From assembly GCF_004359215.1 (NCBI RefSeq), contig NC_090621.1:182705-246704 (forward strand): 64,000 nucleotides of DNA. Reading direction: 5' to 3'. The notes below the pieces were generated by a model that was given only the letters and a program-made list of their open reading frames with translations, searched no databases and had not been told where the DNA came from. This document shows positions 31,511 through 43,700 of this stretch, one piece after another; position 1 is the stretch's first letter, and each line of letters opens with the position of its first letter. Source of the DNA: Bremia lactucae. Its lineage: Eukaryota > Oomycota > Peronosporomycetes > Peronosporales > Peronosporaceae. Both the position numbers and the translations under genes were made by a program.

Positions 31511-31804
31511 GCTCGATTTATATCTAATAGAATTAGAAGTTAAAAAAAATATACCCAATGATTAGATGCAATCTCTGTAGATATGCATCTCAAACAGGCG
31601 AACGTATTTATGCTTAATACGTCGGCTCGCAGATGACGTCAGTCTCAGACGTTAATGTGAATGCAACTAAGTGCATCCCATAAACAAGGGTGGGTCACAA
31701 TGTGAACCTCACCCGAGCGACAGGTCAATTACCGTTACACAAATTAGTTGACCTTCCGGTCAAGTAACTTAACAAGCGTGCAACATAAGGCATTTAGGCC
31801 GTTA
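31511..31804 (-). repeat. Family A LTR, inverted and truncated
   Basis: Matches the promoter-side half of 628-1179 (TTTATATCTAATAGAATTA, AACAAGGGTGGGTCACAA, CACCCGAGYG). Together with 30838-31290 it forms two A LTRs head to head with only 220 bp between. Confidence 0.65.
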
Positions 31805-32030
31805 GAGGAAGTTAGCGATAGAAGATATGCTAATTGTTAGAGCTAGGTATACTTAACTTAGCTAGTATACGAAATCTTACCATTAGACAAAGCTAATAAA
31901 TATCATATTGTGTATGTATTCCTTTGCATTTAGCATAACTATATTGAAGATGGTTACTTTCAACCTCGTAAGCCTTTGTCGTGATTAAGTTAGACCAGCG
32001 GGTGTCATCCTTCGCTTTCAGCTGTCACAG
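31805..32030. other. Unassigned stretch
   Basis: AT-rich, no reading frame. A short inverted pair, GTATACTTAACTTAGCTAGTATAC, lies around 31847-31870. The nearby TGTTAGAG could be the edge of another LTR type, but no partner was found. Confidence 0.35.
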
Positions 32031-32345
32031 CCGTGCTGAATATAATTCAGCTTCAACAAACTATTACTTACTTGAAAGCAGCCACTATACAAGAAGCTAT
32101 TAGACTAGCCGATAATTTTTAATATGCCAAATTTGGTAAATATGGTAAAAGCTTCTTCTTTACAAAAGTAAAGTACTCTTGTCGATCCAGCTAACCCATT
32201 GACTTTTCTAAAGGCGCACTTCAATTGGACACAAATGCAGCTCGTTCGCTTTGTTTTAAGCTCACCAAATTTCAAGCAGGGCGAGCTATTATATAGCAGT
32301 CCTTGAAATGTCGAAAGCCCCTACTCACGAGTACAGATTCTGAGC
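32031..32345 (+). pseudogene. Possible gag remnant of another retroelement
   Basis: A plus-strand frame with two stops reads TIQEAIRLADNF, KYGKSFFFTKVKYSC and GALQLDTNAARS, which resembles the gag segment before a nucleocapsid knuckle. Family not recognised. Weak evidence. Confidence 0.3.
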
Positions 32346-32556
32346 CTCTAATTCTCATTTGTTCGACTCACTTACAAGTCGTCCAGTAAAAAGAGCCATT
32401 AAGTATCCGCATTTCAAAGGAGCCGGATTCACCATTAACTTGGTCTCACTATAAGCACCCCAAACGTGGACATTCTCAGCAAGCCAAGTGGCCCGGTATG
32501 GATATCTTTTGCGAGATTTTCGTAGCACGTCTAATGAAGTGAATCCAGGGCTGGTT
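32346..32556. other. Unassigned stretch
   Basis: The minus strand is open for 76 codons (32355-32585), but the product resembles nothing known to me and is unlikely to be real. Confidence 0.4.
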
Positions 32557-32830
32557 TTAAAACTACTTTCTATAAACGAGTACACACGTGGAGCCGGTTT
32601 ACCGCTTTCGTGACGACACCTGTTCTAAGATACTTAGTTTGTTCGGTGAGATCGCTTCAGCGCTCATCAACTACCTCACTTTACGCGAGAGATGGCGGTT
32701 TAACGCTTCGTCGCTGTGCTAGAAGGTGTGTGCATAAGTATAGAGTACATTAGAAATCCTTTTCACATCCCACATCTTGGAGCGTGTACGTGAGGATGAG
32801 CCACAGTATCAATTGGTCTTATCTCCACCT
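32557..32830 (+). repeat. Family A LTR distal part and gag leader
   Basis: CACACGTGGAGCCGG, CTTTCGTGACGACACCTG and AGAAGGTGTGTGCATAAGTA match the A LTR. GGAGCGTGTACGTGAGGATGAGCC at the end matches the leader just upstream of gag. The LTR/primer junction itself is scrambled. Confidence 0.55.
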
Positions 32831-34235
32831 ACTGCTACCCTATTGGCTAGCGCACCAGGTTGCCGGTTCTTACAACGCTTGACTTTTCGTTAGATCACTA
32901 TCTACTGCCACATATTCTCGGCTCTGTGCAGTACAATAAAACGCATGACTTCTTGTCAACGTCTTTTTCTCTACCCCCAGTCTCTACGTGACTTGGTGAC
33001 TTCTACTTCCCGTCGACGCACCCTCAACTGTGCTCGACACGACATCAATTGCATAAGCCTCTCGCGAGAGCACATCCTTTCTGGTGTCCTGTGTTGACCT
33101 AGCAACTGTGCATGAACGCCGGGCTATCCAAGGACGCTCAACGCTTGGTAGTTGCCGAGAAAGTTTGTGAAGTGAAAAACTTGTTAAGTGTAAAAGAGTG
33201 AATATCGTCGTGCGTTGGCCGTATTTCTTACTTTACTGTATAGAAGTTAGCAATCGAAGCGGTGTATTTTTATGCTGGTTGGTGTCTTGCCAACCATGAC
33301 ATGCCTAGAATGAGATCATACGGAGTCTCCATACCTAGCACTGTGAACTTCTATCTACTGGAGAAGTCACTAAAACTGAAGGCGAGTTCAACTTGAACTT
33401 TCTAAAACTTTACGAGCTCGCCGTTCGCTTAATGAACGGTCGCCTTATCTCGCTTGCTACCTGGCAAAGCGACTCATACAACGCCGGCCACTTTATAAGA
33501 GCCTCGAGTTTCACAAAATTATGTGATGCATTTGAATCCAATAGAAGGGTTATCACATGGTCATATCCTCGTACTCGAGCGCTATAGACGAACAGGGTTA
33601 AGTCCAAATCTCGGTACCTCAGAAAAAATTGCTATTGATGCGTTCGATACCTTCAAACTTAGGAATAGCTTCAGAGTCCGAGTCAGTACGGCATTCCGCC
33701 TCTACTGCGATTTTTGCATCGACTACTGAGGATTAGGGAAATATATATATTCCCTAATCCTCAGTAGTCGATGCAAAAATCATGCGTCCTGCACAATGGC
33801 TTTTGCCATCACTCTTTGGGTAGAGAGTCCACTTGCTGAACGTCTTAGCACCAGCAGGGACCCTGGCATAGTAGCGAGCCATCACATGGCCGCACTTGAC
33901 GCACTTTAAGCTGACTATACCTGCATTGCACATCTCCATTGGAGTGGCATCCAGCCTTTTGACCGACGGCTTATACCAAGCTATCGCCGAACACTGTTAT
34001 AGGATTTCACCTTAACGAATGCAATCTGGATTGCCTTTTCCATTGTCAATGGCACCATTCTTAAAACGGCCTGTCGCAATGATCGTTCCGTGATCCGTTC
34101 ATAAACGTGAACATCCTTAATGTGTTCCGGTATTGACTCACACTAATGGACGTCGACAGCGAGCACCTCTTCTGCATATATTCTTACAGATATTGCTTCG
34201 CCGGTCGCGGTGTAAAATTGTTCCAGCATGTCTTG
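32831..34235 (-). mobile_element. Family A fragment: linker, protease, gag tail (A7)
   Basis: Third minus-strand copy of the connector-to-gag segment. Protease is at 33410-33607 with ITLLLDSNASHNFVKL: the DSGA box reads DSNA (33527-33538), an inactivating change. The knuckle is damaged (LKCVKCGHVMARYYARVPAG at 33840-33920). A perfect foldback lies at 33709-33781. Homology changes strand at about 34235. Confidence 0.65.
33709..33781. repeat. Perfect palindrome inside A7
   Basis: 73 bp: two exactly complementary 32-bp arms around a 9-bp ATATATATA centre. The other A copies (24530-24570, 30030-30065) have only one arm, so this is a local inverted duplication. It falls in the gag end just upstream of the protease coding part. 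Confidence 0.9.
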
Positions 34236-34555
34236 AAATTTGCTGTTGAGATAGTAACCTTTTGGAGTATCGTGGGTCTGTCCCTGTCCAAACTTAAGGG
34301 GGCAAAGATCCACGAAGTAGTCGCACAAGTTCCGGAAATGATTTTGGTGGACTATTGTTCGTCGTCCATAATGGGCGAGAATGTCCTAGAAACGGACAGA
34401 AATAAGCGCTTCTTTGATCAAGGCTGGAAGACAAGCTTGTTTTTTTTAGATTCTGTAAATTTTTCGAAATGTGCTCTCAGAAAATGTGCCAAGCCGCCTA
34501 CCGGCCAATAGCGGCATTGGGCACAGTATTGATTCGAAAACTGACAGCAAGTATT
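34236..34555 (+). pseudogene. Family A connector, plus orientation
   Basis: KGAKIHEVVAQVPEMILVD and ENVLETDRNKRFFDQGW, the same block that lies on the minus strand at 23410-23600. It marks the point where orientation flips from A7 (minus) to A8 (plus). Confidence 0.65.
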
Positions 34556-35345
34556 GTGTGACCAAAAATGACCGTTGCCGAAAGAACAAGTCGACTACAT
34601 TGATGAGTTCTTTGACGAGCGAGCCAAGGTGGGACATGTGCGTGAGAGCAAGTCGCCTCACTGCAGCCCCACCTTCTCTATGTGAAAGGCCACAGGTGGT
34701 AGGTGCGTGGTTCATGCTTATAATAAGCTAAACACGGGGGCCATTTCGGCGCAAACGCCATTATCGCGGAAAGATTTCTTGATGAACTCCATGGGAATGC
34801 CAACTATTTTTTCTGCGCTGGATATAAATGATAAATACTATCAATTACTCATGGGAGAGTCCGATGAATCCTAAACGGCAGTAAGCACCCCAATCGGTTT
34901 GTTTTGGGAGTGGCTTGTGATACCCAAGGTTTTTAAAACGCACCAGTGACATTCAACTGAGTGGTGGTTCACGTGATGCGTAAGCACCGTGCCTACTTGC
35001 CCTATTACGTTGACGATGCATTGTGCATAGTATGGCCGAGGATGGGCTGAGCAAGATAGAGCCGGACAGGCGTCATTTGGACGCTGTATTGAAGACTCCG
35101 GGTGACGCCCATTTGAGCGTCAACTTACAAAAGAGCGTCTTAGGGGTCTCGAGATACCTCTGCTGGGCTGCATAGTAGGTATTCGTGGTGTAAGAGCAGA
35201 CCTGTAAAAGGTAAAATATGTAAAAGAATTGCCAATCCCTCGACACGTGAAGGATTTGCGCCAATTGATAAGACTCGCTAATAACTTGCATAAGTATAGC
35301 AAGAATTATGCTGAGCAATCTAAGCCCTTGTTGAATAGGACGCAG
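34556..35345 (+). pseudogene. Reverse transcriptase of element A8
   Basis: Blocks in order: WPLPKEQVDYIDEFFDERAK, VHAYNKLNT, PTIFSALDINDKYYQLLMGES and VSTPIGLFWEWLVIP, then the catalytic box YVDD at 35006-35017 (PYYVDDALCI), then LRQLIRLANNLHKYSKNYAEQ near 35255-35320. Two in-frame stops (near 34683 and 34872) and small deletions break it. Best seen on the plus strand in three frames. Confidence 0.7.
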
Positions 35346-35710
35346 AATGGGTTTGGTTTAAAGAACAAAAAGATGATTTCACATCTCTGCAGCAATGTCA
35401 TGTAAAGGCACCGGTCTCGGCATTGCCAGACGCGGATAAGCTTTTTAGCGTCGTCTGCGATTCAAGTAATTTTGCAATCCGCAGCGCGCTCACGCAGAAG
35501 GATGACGACGGCGTTGACCGTGTCATCTTTTATCAGTCCCGGCTTTTAAACGCCGCAGAACTGAATTATCTTGTGAAAGACAAAGAACTACATACAATAT
35601 ATTATGCTCTTGTAGAGTTTCGGGTGCACCTATTGGCCACCGGCCCATTCGTGTTTCTTTCGGATCATGCATCACTGCGGACCGCAATAAACTCACCGCA
35701 CCTCTCGTCT
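35346..35710 (+). pseudogene. RNase H of element A8
   Basis: 35423-35713: FSVVCDSSNFAIRSALTQ, RVIFYQSRLLNAAELNYLVK, KELHTIYYALVEFRVHL and FVFLSDHASLRTA. The first catalytic Asp (CDSSNFAIR, DASDF-type) and the later SDHASLR Asp are present. This frame is open for 96 codons. Confidence 0.65.
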
Positions 35711-36831
35711 TGAATGGCAATGCCAGACCAGACTTCGAGACAAGACACCAGAAAAGTGTCTCGTGCTTCGGCACAAGTTCAGTCATCAGCGTTGGCAGCC
35801 ATATAGGCATACCAGGTGACGAGATCACTGGGCTCCGAAATAAAGGAGAGCTACTGTCAGGACGAATGTTGTCGCCTGCTGTTGTGTCACTTCGGTGGAC
35901 GAAAGGGTTTCCTTCTGTCGCACTTGAAGGCTAAGCTAAGTCGGTATAGCTTCAGCGATGGCCTGTTATGGCATCAGCTGTCACCTTGTGATCCCTTGAG
36001 AATCTATGAGCCTCATGACACAGAGCTCAAGCTGATGATCCTTAACGAGCTCCATGATGCACCATCTACTTGGTATCTGCGTGAAACGACAATCTTACGA
36101 GTCTCAGATGGCTACAGCTATATCGATGAATGACCAACTATATTCGCTCCTGTGATCAGAGCGCATTAAGCCTGCATTGTCCAGAAATGCGCCATTGAAG
36201 CCGCTACAAATTCCACCGGATTATTAAAAGTCGGTCAGTTCTGGACTTCATGTTTGGCAGGCCGCCTGTCCACAAGGGTCGGACAGGGCTTGTCAAATTT
36301 GTAGACAGACTGAGCAAATTGGTGCTTTTACCACCATGTGGTGTCACGGTCACAGGCAAGGAGGCAGCTCTCTTGTTCGTGGGTCATATGTGCCGACTAC
36401 AAGGGATGCCCGAGTCCGTAGTAATGGACCAGGGTCTACGTCTTACGTCGGGTTTTGTACGTCATGTGCTTGAGCTGTCTAGTGGCAAGCTCCACGTGTC
36501 TACAGCCGATCATTCCCAGACCGATGGCCAAACGAAATGAGCCAATCGGGTCGTGGTGGATGTATTGCGCACGGTAGCGACTTCCAAAGAATGGAGCAAA
36601 CAATTGTTCTTCGTGGATTTCGCTATTAATGCCAGTGTTCACGCCAGTACGGGTAAGACATCGTATTATATTAACGGCATGCGCCATCCTCGGACGCCAG
36701 TCTCGTTTGCGTGCAACCCAAGTCTTAATAGGGGAAGGCCCCTCGCTTTGCTCGGTGCGAGAGAGGGACACAGCTTCGCCAATATGATGATGACCCGTTA
36801 GGATATCATGTAAGTGACGGAAACTTGCCAA
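35711..36831 (+). pseudogene. Integrase of element A8
   Basis: 35816-36133: HFGGRKGFLLSHLKAK, LKLMILNELHDAPSTW (HHCC domain). 36250-36540: core with VKFVDRLSKLVLLP (Asp) and VVMDQGLRLTSGF (second Asp retained, SDQDPRF mutated to MDQGLRL); the third position reads DGQTK and a stop, so Glu is lost. 36553-36801: FAINASVHASTGKTSYYINGM. A dead integrase. Confidence 0.7.
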
Positions 36832-37400
36832 GTGACCCTGCCGGTTTGGCAGTGATCAGTATAGAGTCACGGCAAGAAATGCCTGTGCATTTAAACAGAA
36901 ATTTACAAGTCAAGTTTTAGGTGGAGCTACTCATGAGAAAATGCACTGTAAAAATTATGAAGAGCTGCCTAATGTAAATAAAGAAATTAAAGATGTTTCG
37001 TTCTTGAAAACTTCAATTTATGACCGACCTCTCGTCGGTTAGCGAGGTTCAACGCTTTGTGGATGAGTGATAAGCCATCACACGAAAAGTCTGTGACGCG
37101 ATAACACGCGCATAGGACAAGCAAAAGAAATTTGCGGACCAACATGGCCGCAGAAACAATATGCGGACAACATGGTCGCAAAAATAATCAGTGCTTTAGA
37201 GAAGAAAAAACTACTTATTACTGCTACCCACCTGAAGGTACTACGCATTTTATCGGGCCGTTTACGGTGGTCGAGGAGGTTGACGACCAAATTTATGTGC
37301 TCAAACTTCCGCCGTATATGAAGACGCACCCCGTATTTTACGGGGGTTGTCTGAAGCGGTATGTTGATCCAGAAGAAATCACATCCCCATGCGTCTACGG
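36832..37400 (+). pseudogene. Integrase C-terminal module of A8
   Basis: 37132-37407: a short RTNMAAETICGQHGRKNNQ repeat-like stretch, then THFIGPFTVVEEVDDQIYVL and HPVFYGGCLKRYVDPEEIT, the GPF/Y module. Between 36832 and 37130 only broken frames. Confidence 0.6.
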
Positions 37401-37673
37401 AGACTGATTTTGACGCCGATTAGGAGTCGAGCGTTGATCCGGTCGAGTGTGACGGTGAAGTCGAATAACTTTAAGCCGAATAACGCCTCCCACCGTGATA
37501 TTGACTGGGAGTGCGGGAAGGACTGCGGACTAGACGCAGTTTCCTCAGCATTAACTTTCCAAAAAGTCCAGCCGAAGTTTCAGCCTTCATAACCTAAGTG
37601 ATCCCTCGAGCAGACATCGTGAAGATCCGTAGTATATGGTTTTCAAGATACCCGATCCGTCGTTCAGCAGTGC
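37401..37673. other. Linker of A8
   Basis: Plus frames give Arg/Ser-rich linker sequence (LILTPIRSRALIRSSVTVKS); the minus strand carries the basic end of the antisense gene (PSVRG-type sequence not clearly kept). No independent gene. Confidence 0.4.
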
Positions 37674-38560
37674 TCAGCGCCTGCGACTAAACGGAAGCAG
37701 AAGCGGTATACGCTGCCGCGAGCAGGCTGGCGAAATCGTCGATCCTATGGGACGTCGCCTGCACTGATGGATGCTGCTGCGAACCAACCTCTCTTTGTGA
37801 AAAAAAGGTTGATATACCACCGCTCCGTGCCACAGAAGCTTTGAATTCTCGTCTAGTGGAGAGGATACCCGAAGACATTTTCGACTCCTATGAACTGGTC
37901 GACACACTGCGCACCGGCATATCGAGCCTGGTGTCTGCCTATAAGAAGAAGCACCAGTTGTCGCTACACTTCTTTCGAACAGACTAGCAGGAGCGGCATA
38001 ACGAGAAGAGACAGGGAGTACTGTATCGCCCATGATTTCCCTTACACGCAAGCGAGCGAAGTTAAGTCGCTGCGACCTTTGTTTCGCCACATCAGAATGT
38101 GGCTGATAACGGCGCAGAAACTCCACTTCGGATTGGTAGGCTGATTCATTTGAATGCAATAGAACCGGGATCGGGGAAACACGGCTAAGTGACTTCACCT
38201 TAGCCTTTCATGAATTGTAGACGTCATACTAACTATTAGCGTCTATAGTAGCGCCTTGAAGGAGCGACGCACTAATTCCGTCTAAGCGAGGCCATTCAGA
38301 TGGAGGTGGCATCGGTAGGATGCAACCAGTCGCGTAGCCACGATTAATGCGCTGGCTTGTGACGCCGAGTGGATACGTTTACGTTCCGTCGCTGGAGCTT
38401 TACGCTCAGGCTTTTTTGCGTCAAACCCACTGTGGAAGGAAGGAGCCCGTTACTTTAACTCAAACTAAAGGTGTTCTGAGCAAGCGTAAGACACACCGTA
38501 GTTGACGACACGCGATACCCGCTGTCTCGGAATCAGCGTATACATACTTATGTAATATGT
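37674..38560 (-). pseudogene. Antisense gene of family A, copy 2
   Basis: Opposite strand to A8 pol. From the start side: ILPMPPPSEWPRLDG near 38280-38330, then an open frame from 38198 with NFARLRVREIMGDTVLPVSS, APASLFERS, CRRRPIGSTISPACSRQ. A shifted frame gives QAAPDRIDDFASLLAAAY near 37700-37780. These correspond one by one to copy 1 (LMPPPSKW, EIMGDTV, CRRRPI, HLLA). On the plus strand the same DNA between about 37790 and 37960 carries a decayed chromodomain (ILVxWRGYPKTF). No function known. Confidence 0.5.
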
Positions 38561-38815
38561 GTACTTAGCTAAGTCTACCTATGTAAAGGCCTGCTAGGTT
38601 GCACCTAGCAAGGATGTGTAGTGGTACGCCACCCTTACACAAAATAGCACACGACCTTATGTGCAAAACACAACCAAGCGAAAACACGACGCAACTATTA
38701 ACAGTATCGTCGCCCATGAAGCGGCGATTGCAGCCAACCATGAGCACACGAAACGACACCACTTGTACCACGCCAACAGAAACATAGGGCAACTGTAGGC
38801 CGTTAAACCACCACC
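38561..38815 (-). repeat. Possible divergent A-type LTR edge
   Basis: On the minus strand it starts TTTAACGGCCTACAGTTG right beside CCACCACC, the same junction as at 18838/18839. Only the first 20 or so bases resemble the A LTR; the rest (GTAAGGGTGGCGTACCACTA, GTATACGCTG) does not align convincingly. Confidence 0.35.
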
Positions 38816-40040
38816 CTCTTACAGACCGGTTATTACATTTTGTAAAATTATCAACGGGAGGAACGAAAGACAGCGAGCTGCCTTCACGCCGCTTTAAGTC
38901 CTGTCAGCTGCTGCTGCAGTCGCGCTGTCAACTGGACAGAACGATTCATCCCACTTCGCCGTGAGGATGTAGATCCGTCGCTCAGTGTTGACTACTCCAC
39001 TGCCATCACCTCAGAGTAGTGATGAGTTCAGCGAGCTAATTGGGAAGGGTGATGGAACAATGTTGCCCATCTAAACTTCACCTATTGCTCTTAATATGTA
39101 GACTCCCAATGATGCAGAGGCAAAAATGCCTTAAGTCAATGAAGCAACTGTTTCGTCGTCTGCGCTAGCTAGCGCAGCGACCATTCATTAAGCACTGCCT
39201 ATTTAGGTGCAGTTGCTTCTCAGCTGAGCAAAACCCCAACTTCTGTCGTTCGGATCATCATACATAATGGGTTTGACGCAGAAGACCCTAATCGTAAAGC
39301 TTTACCGACGGAATGTGGATGTGTCCAGTCGGGGTAACAAGCCAGTTGTATTAGAACCCGACTTTGCGGCTGGTGGTACACAACTTATGCCACCTCCATC
39401 CAAATAGCCTTGTTCGAATAGAACCAGGGCGTCGCTTCTAGAGCGTGGCATTATAGACGTCTATATTATGGCATCAAATTTCGTGGACGCTCCGGAAGAA
39501 TCACTTGGTCGTTTTTTTTCGATTCCGGTCGTATTGCTCTGGAATGAATCAACCGACCAATTCGAAGCAGAATCCTACGTCGCTTTCAGCCACATTTCGA
39601 TTTGGCGAAACAACGGCCGAAGAGACTCAGATTTGATCGCTTGAGTGTGTGATAATTCATGGGCGGCACTGTACTCCCTGTTTCTTCTCATCACGCCGCT
39701 CCTGCTAATCCATTCGAACTAGAAGAGCGACAACTAGTGCGCCTTTTCATAGGCAGACACCAGGCCGGTACGTCAATGCGCAAGGTGACGACCGATTCCC
39801 TTGAGTCGAAACCCATCGGATATCCTTTCCGCTGGGCTAGAATTTTAAATGTCATCTGCATGGATCAATGGGTAATCAATCTTCCAACAAGGAATAGTTG
39901 GTTCCCAGCAGCATCCATCAGTGCAGTTGGGACCCAAAATGAGCGGCGATGTCGCCCATCTACTTGCGGCAGCCTATCCTGGATTCATTTAGGCGCAGGC
40001 GCTGAGCGTTCAGACTAGCTGCACTGTTTGTCAAGAAATG
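38816..40040 (+). pseudogene. Antisense gene of family A, copy 3
   Basis: Plus strand. The leader (TTACATTTTGTAAAATTATC) matches 18855-18875; the MPPKRG start has been deleted. Then DEFSELIGKGDGTMLPI, GGTQLMPPPSK near 39380-39415, MGGTVLPVSSHHAAPANPFE at 39659, MSGDVAHLLAAAYPGF near 39935-39985. Multiple stops. The retroelement it belonged to would lie on the minus strand, but its pol is absent; a different sequence follows at 40041. Confidence 0.5.
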
Positions 40041-40445
40041 CAGAGTTGCCTTATCTTTTAGGAAGGGACTCATGTCCATGCTGTCTTACGGGCGCAAGTC
40101 GTGCCCTTAAGGATGCATACTCCCTTTAAGATTCTCATTGGAGAACGCTCATCTCTTGCGAGATGCCTTAAGAAATTGAGAACCTCCAATCCTTTTACGA
40201 GCGCGGGAATTGCTCGTTCTCCGATGGACGCTTATTTAAGGAGAATAAGTCACGATGTTTATCGAACAAGACCCGGAACGTACAGCATCAGTTGGGAATG
40301 AAGTTTTCAACAATCACGCGAGAGTGGATGTCTACGCCAACGAATGAGGTATCTCGTCCGAACCCCTTTCACCGCGCGGTAGTTCGAGAAGCGTTTCATC
40401 AGAAGGCGCTTTTGACAACTCTAACTCGTCAATGGATGTGGAAGG
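40041..40445 (+). pseudogene. Possible Ty1/copia integrase trace
   Basis: EGTHVHAVLRAQVVPLRMHT and PFKILIGERSSLARCLKKLR (40101-40301 frame) resemble the end of a copia integrase (TPFE..TGRKPSL type), followed by a Ser-rich acidic linker (SSRSVSSEGAFDNSNSSMD). This is the only copia-like sequence I see. Weak. Confidence 0.3.
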
Positions 40446-40740
40446 GGAGGGGTGAGAAAAATCGAATTTGCCTCGTTTGACGAGCCGAATCAACACTGTG
40501 ACTTACGTCACACCCTCCATTTCTTACGGGAGGATACTGATCACGAGCGATCCCGTCGCCCCGAGTTAGCGGTGATGGTTGGTAACGTTTCTCTTGATCA
40601 GATTAGAAATGGTGTGCAAGTTGGGACTGATCAACTGGCAAACTAACTGAGACATCAGTTTCTTAAAAAACGCGATGGTGACGGCTCGAAAAAATATCTT
40701 ATCCTTAAAGGATGCAAGGGACGCCTAATTCGTGATAAAT
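40446..40740 (+). other. Unassigned coding-like frame
   Basis: 40452-40646 reads FDEPNQHCDLRHTLHFLRED and PELAVMVGNVSLDQIRNGV, a protein-like composition without a recognised family. It abuts the B fragment on the opposite strand. Confidence 0.3.
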
Positions 40741-43700
40741 TAGACTCTGTCCCAAGACTATCATGCTTTAGCTCGGAATTATCCGGATTTGGCAGACATT
40801 TGAGACCTTTCCGGGGTGATTCGAAATCATAAGAAGCGTCGTACTGTTGGTATAGGCGGAGACGCCTGACATTAAAGTAGCATTCTTTCGCATCCTTCGA
40901 GGCAGCTCGATCGTGTATGCATTGCCTTGTCGGTGAAGTACACGAAACGAGCCGTTATACCTGGGCAGAAATATATTACTACCTACATTCGTCACTACAT
41001 TTTTTGGTAGGTTTACCGTAAACAGTAGGACTAGGTCATTGAGATTAAATGAAAGTATGTTTGCTCTTCCATTTTTGTCAGAGTTCCGTTCTGTCGGTTC
41101 ACCGCTTTAGCGATGAAAACATGTACGAAAACGACCACTGCTTCTCTAGCCAGCAGGAATTCATCTGCTGACTCAGTTTTATTTTTGTTTTCAGTGCGAC
41201 CGGCTCGCACTGCCGAGATATAATTCTCCGCTTTAGTGAGCGCATTGTTCTACTCACTAATATTATTGTTTTCAATGCTGAGTATTTCAGCATCGTCATC
41301 AAAATCGGCAATAGCCTTTTCACTATTACTAAGTTTGTCCTCTTAATGTTGGTTGCAACAAAATTGATATCCTTCGCATTGACTGTTGAGTCAATGCGCG
41401 ATGAGCAAGAGCTAAAATGTTATTTGCTCGAGCGAGTCCCTCCCCTCCTTGAATAAGAGTTACTCTTAAACGAGGCGGGTATACGTAGATGGCGTAAGCC
41501 GTTCACGAAATACGGTGTTTGTTTTATAAATGCATGCACCGAATTTTTGATCGCAAATATTGACATCGGCAAGATTTCTCTACAGGTCGTAAAAAAGTGG
41601 TCGTATCCGCGAAGTAGCTCTTCGACGAAACGATTTGCACGTTCTAACCATCTGTTGTAGGATCGCCAGAAGTTGACATGTTCCAAGTGATTTGAACACA
41701 GAATTGAAAACCTTTGCTATGAACACTCAAGACCAGTTTACGGAGTATCCCATCAAGTCGAAATGTCGTGTCAATCAAGACACGAGAACAGTCTTTTGCT
41801 ATGATTGACTCCGGAACTGCAGCAAGATATATCATCTTGCCTAAACGATCAACATATACAATAATACCATTATTCTTGTGACCATCTTCGGGGAATCCGA
41901 AGACGAAGCCCATAAATACGGACTACCAATACTCTACCGATACAGTCAGAGGCTGTATTGGAGCACGTGATGAAGTACTAGGCTTCCCCCGTTGACAATT
42001 TTCACAAATACGTACGTACTTGCGGACGAATTCATGCTGGTGAGGCCAGTAGATATCGCAGCTGACCGTGAACAAAATTTTCTCACGTCCACGATGACCA
42101 CTTATTGGTGTATCGCGGCACTCAAACATGATTTGTAATCGGAAATTATAATGGGAGGGGATGACGACACGAGGTAGGTGCCAGTAAGGGCAGTGTAATA
42201 CAGAAAATTAATGCGTATCGATCTAGTGCAGATCGATACAATTTCGACATTCTTAAAGGAGTGTTGTGATGGATTTTCGAGGTAATCCATTAAACATTTG
42301 ACAACTTTTATTTTTTGGATGGGCTCTTCTTACGTCGTCAAGTAATTTTGACGACGAAACACTTATTGTCGCAACAGTGGCATTATGCTCACTATTGAAT
42401 TTGCGCAGCCGGCTCAAAACCGGGCTTGCTCGAAAGAGCTTCAGCGATGGCATTAAGTAACCCTGGTTTGTACTACACGGAGAAGTTCTACTCCGGAAGG
42501 AGAGACAACCATCTCGTCATTCTGTGCGAGAGGTGTGGACTGTTTGTTGCCATGCGTAAAGACGCATGGTCCGTAAAATAATGAATAGTCTATCTCCTGA
42601 AAAATATTCCTTGACTTATCCTGTGCATATTATATGACCAGATATTCCTTGTTATGTACTATGTAGTTGTGTTCAGCTGGTTGTAGCTGACACGATTGAT
42701 AGCTGACGACGCGCTCAGCACCGTCTGCGTCATATTGCATTAACGCATAGCCGATTGCATAATCGCTGGCGTCAGACCACAAAAATGGTCCGTCTTGGTC
42801 CGCTATCGCCAGAATTGGCGATTGCATCATGCTTTGCTTGATATTTTTAAAGGAACGCTTACAACCAGTGTTCTATAACCATTTTACATTTTTCTTTAGC
42901 TCAGAAGAAGCACTGTGATAATAGAATAATTGAGAGAGTACCTATATAAGTACGCTGCTAAGCCAAGTCAATTTCGAAGTCCTTTCACACCGACTGGTCT
43001 GTGCCAGTCGGTGATTGCCTTAATCTTTATCGGATCATGGCGTACCCGTGTCTACCCACGCACCGAAGAAGTGGTGTTTTGCTTGCAGCGAATATGCACT
43101 CCTTGTGATTTGCACACAACTTATGTTTACGCATAAGTTTAAGAGCCTTGCGGACGTTTTACGATGTACTTTAAAGTCCTACTTCCGTTCATAGCTCGGC
43201 TATGACAAAGAAATCATTGAAACAGCTCGGTGCAAAATTTCGCACCAATCTCAACAAATTGACTACACATCTGTTGAATGTTGCAGGGGCATTACTTAGC
43301 CCTGTTGCATAACTAGCCAATTCCAAAGCATTACGCTTGGGGTGCTAACTGCGTGAACGGTATCTCTCCTTTAGGCATAAGAATATGACAGAATTCATCG
43401 ATCAGATCCGTTGACGATAAGATCGAACTCATTGTCATACCATCAATGATAACGTCATTCGTGGTATCGGCTTTTAGCCGGTACCTTGGCAGCGATTAAT
43501 GAACGGGTAGCAAATTGTGCAAGCGTTCAATAAATTGAACGCTGCACAATCCGCCACTCCATTTCAAATTTCCTTGAACGTAACTTTCCAAGCAAGCATC
43601 CTTTTCTTTAATTTGATGTTCATTTTTATGCTTCGTGCCACTAAACTTGTTCGAGTGGTTGACCTTCGATATTGCTTGTGTTTGTGCACAGTCGTCCGTC

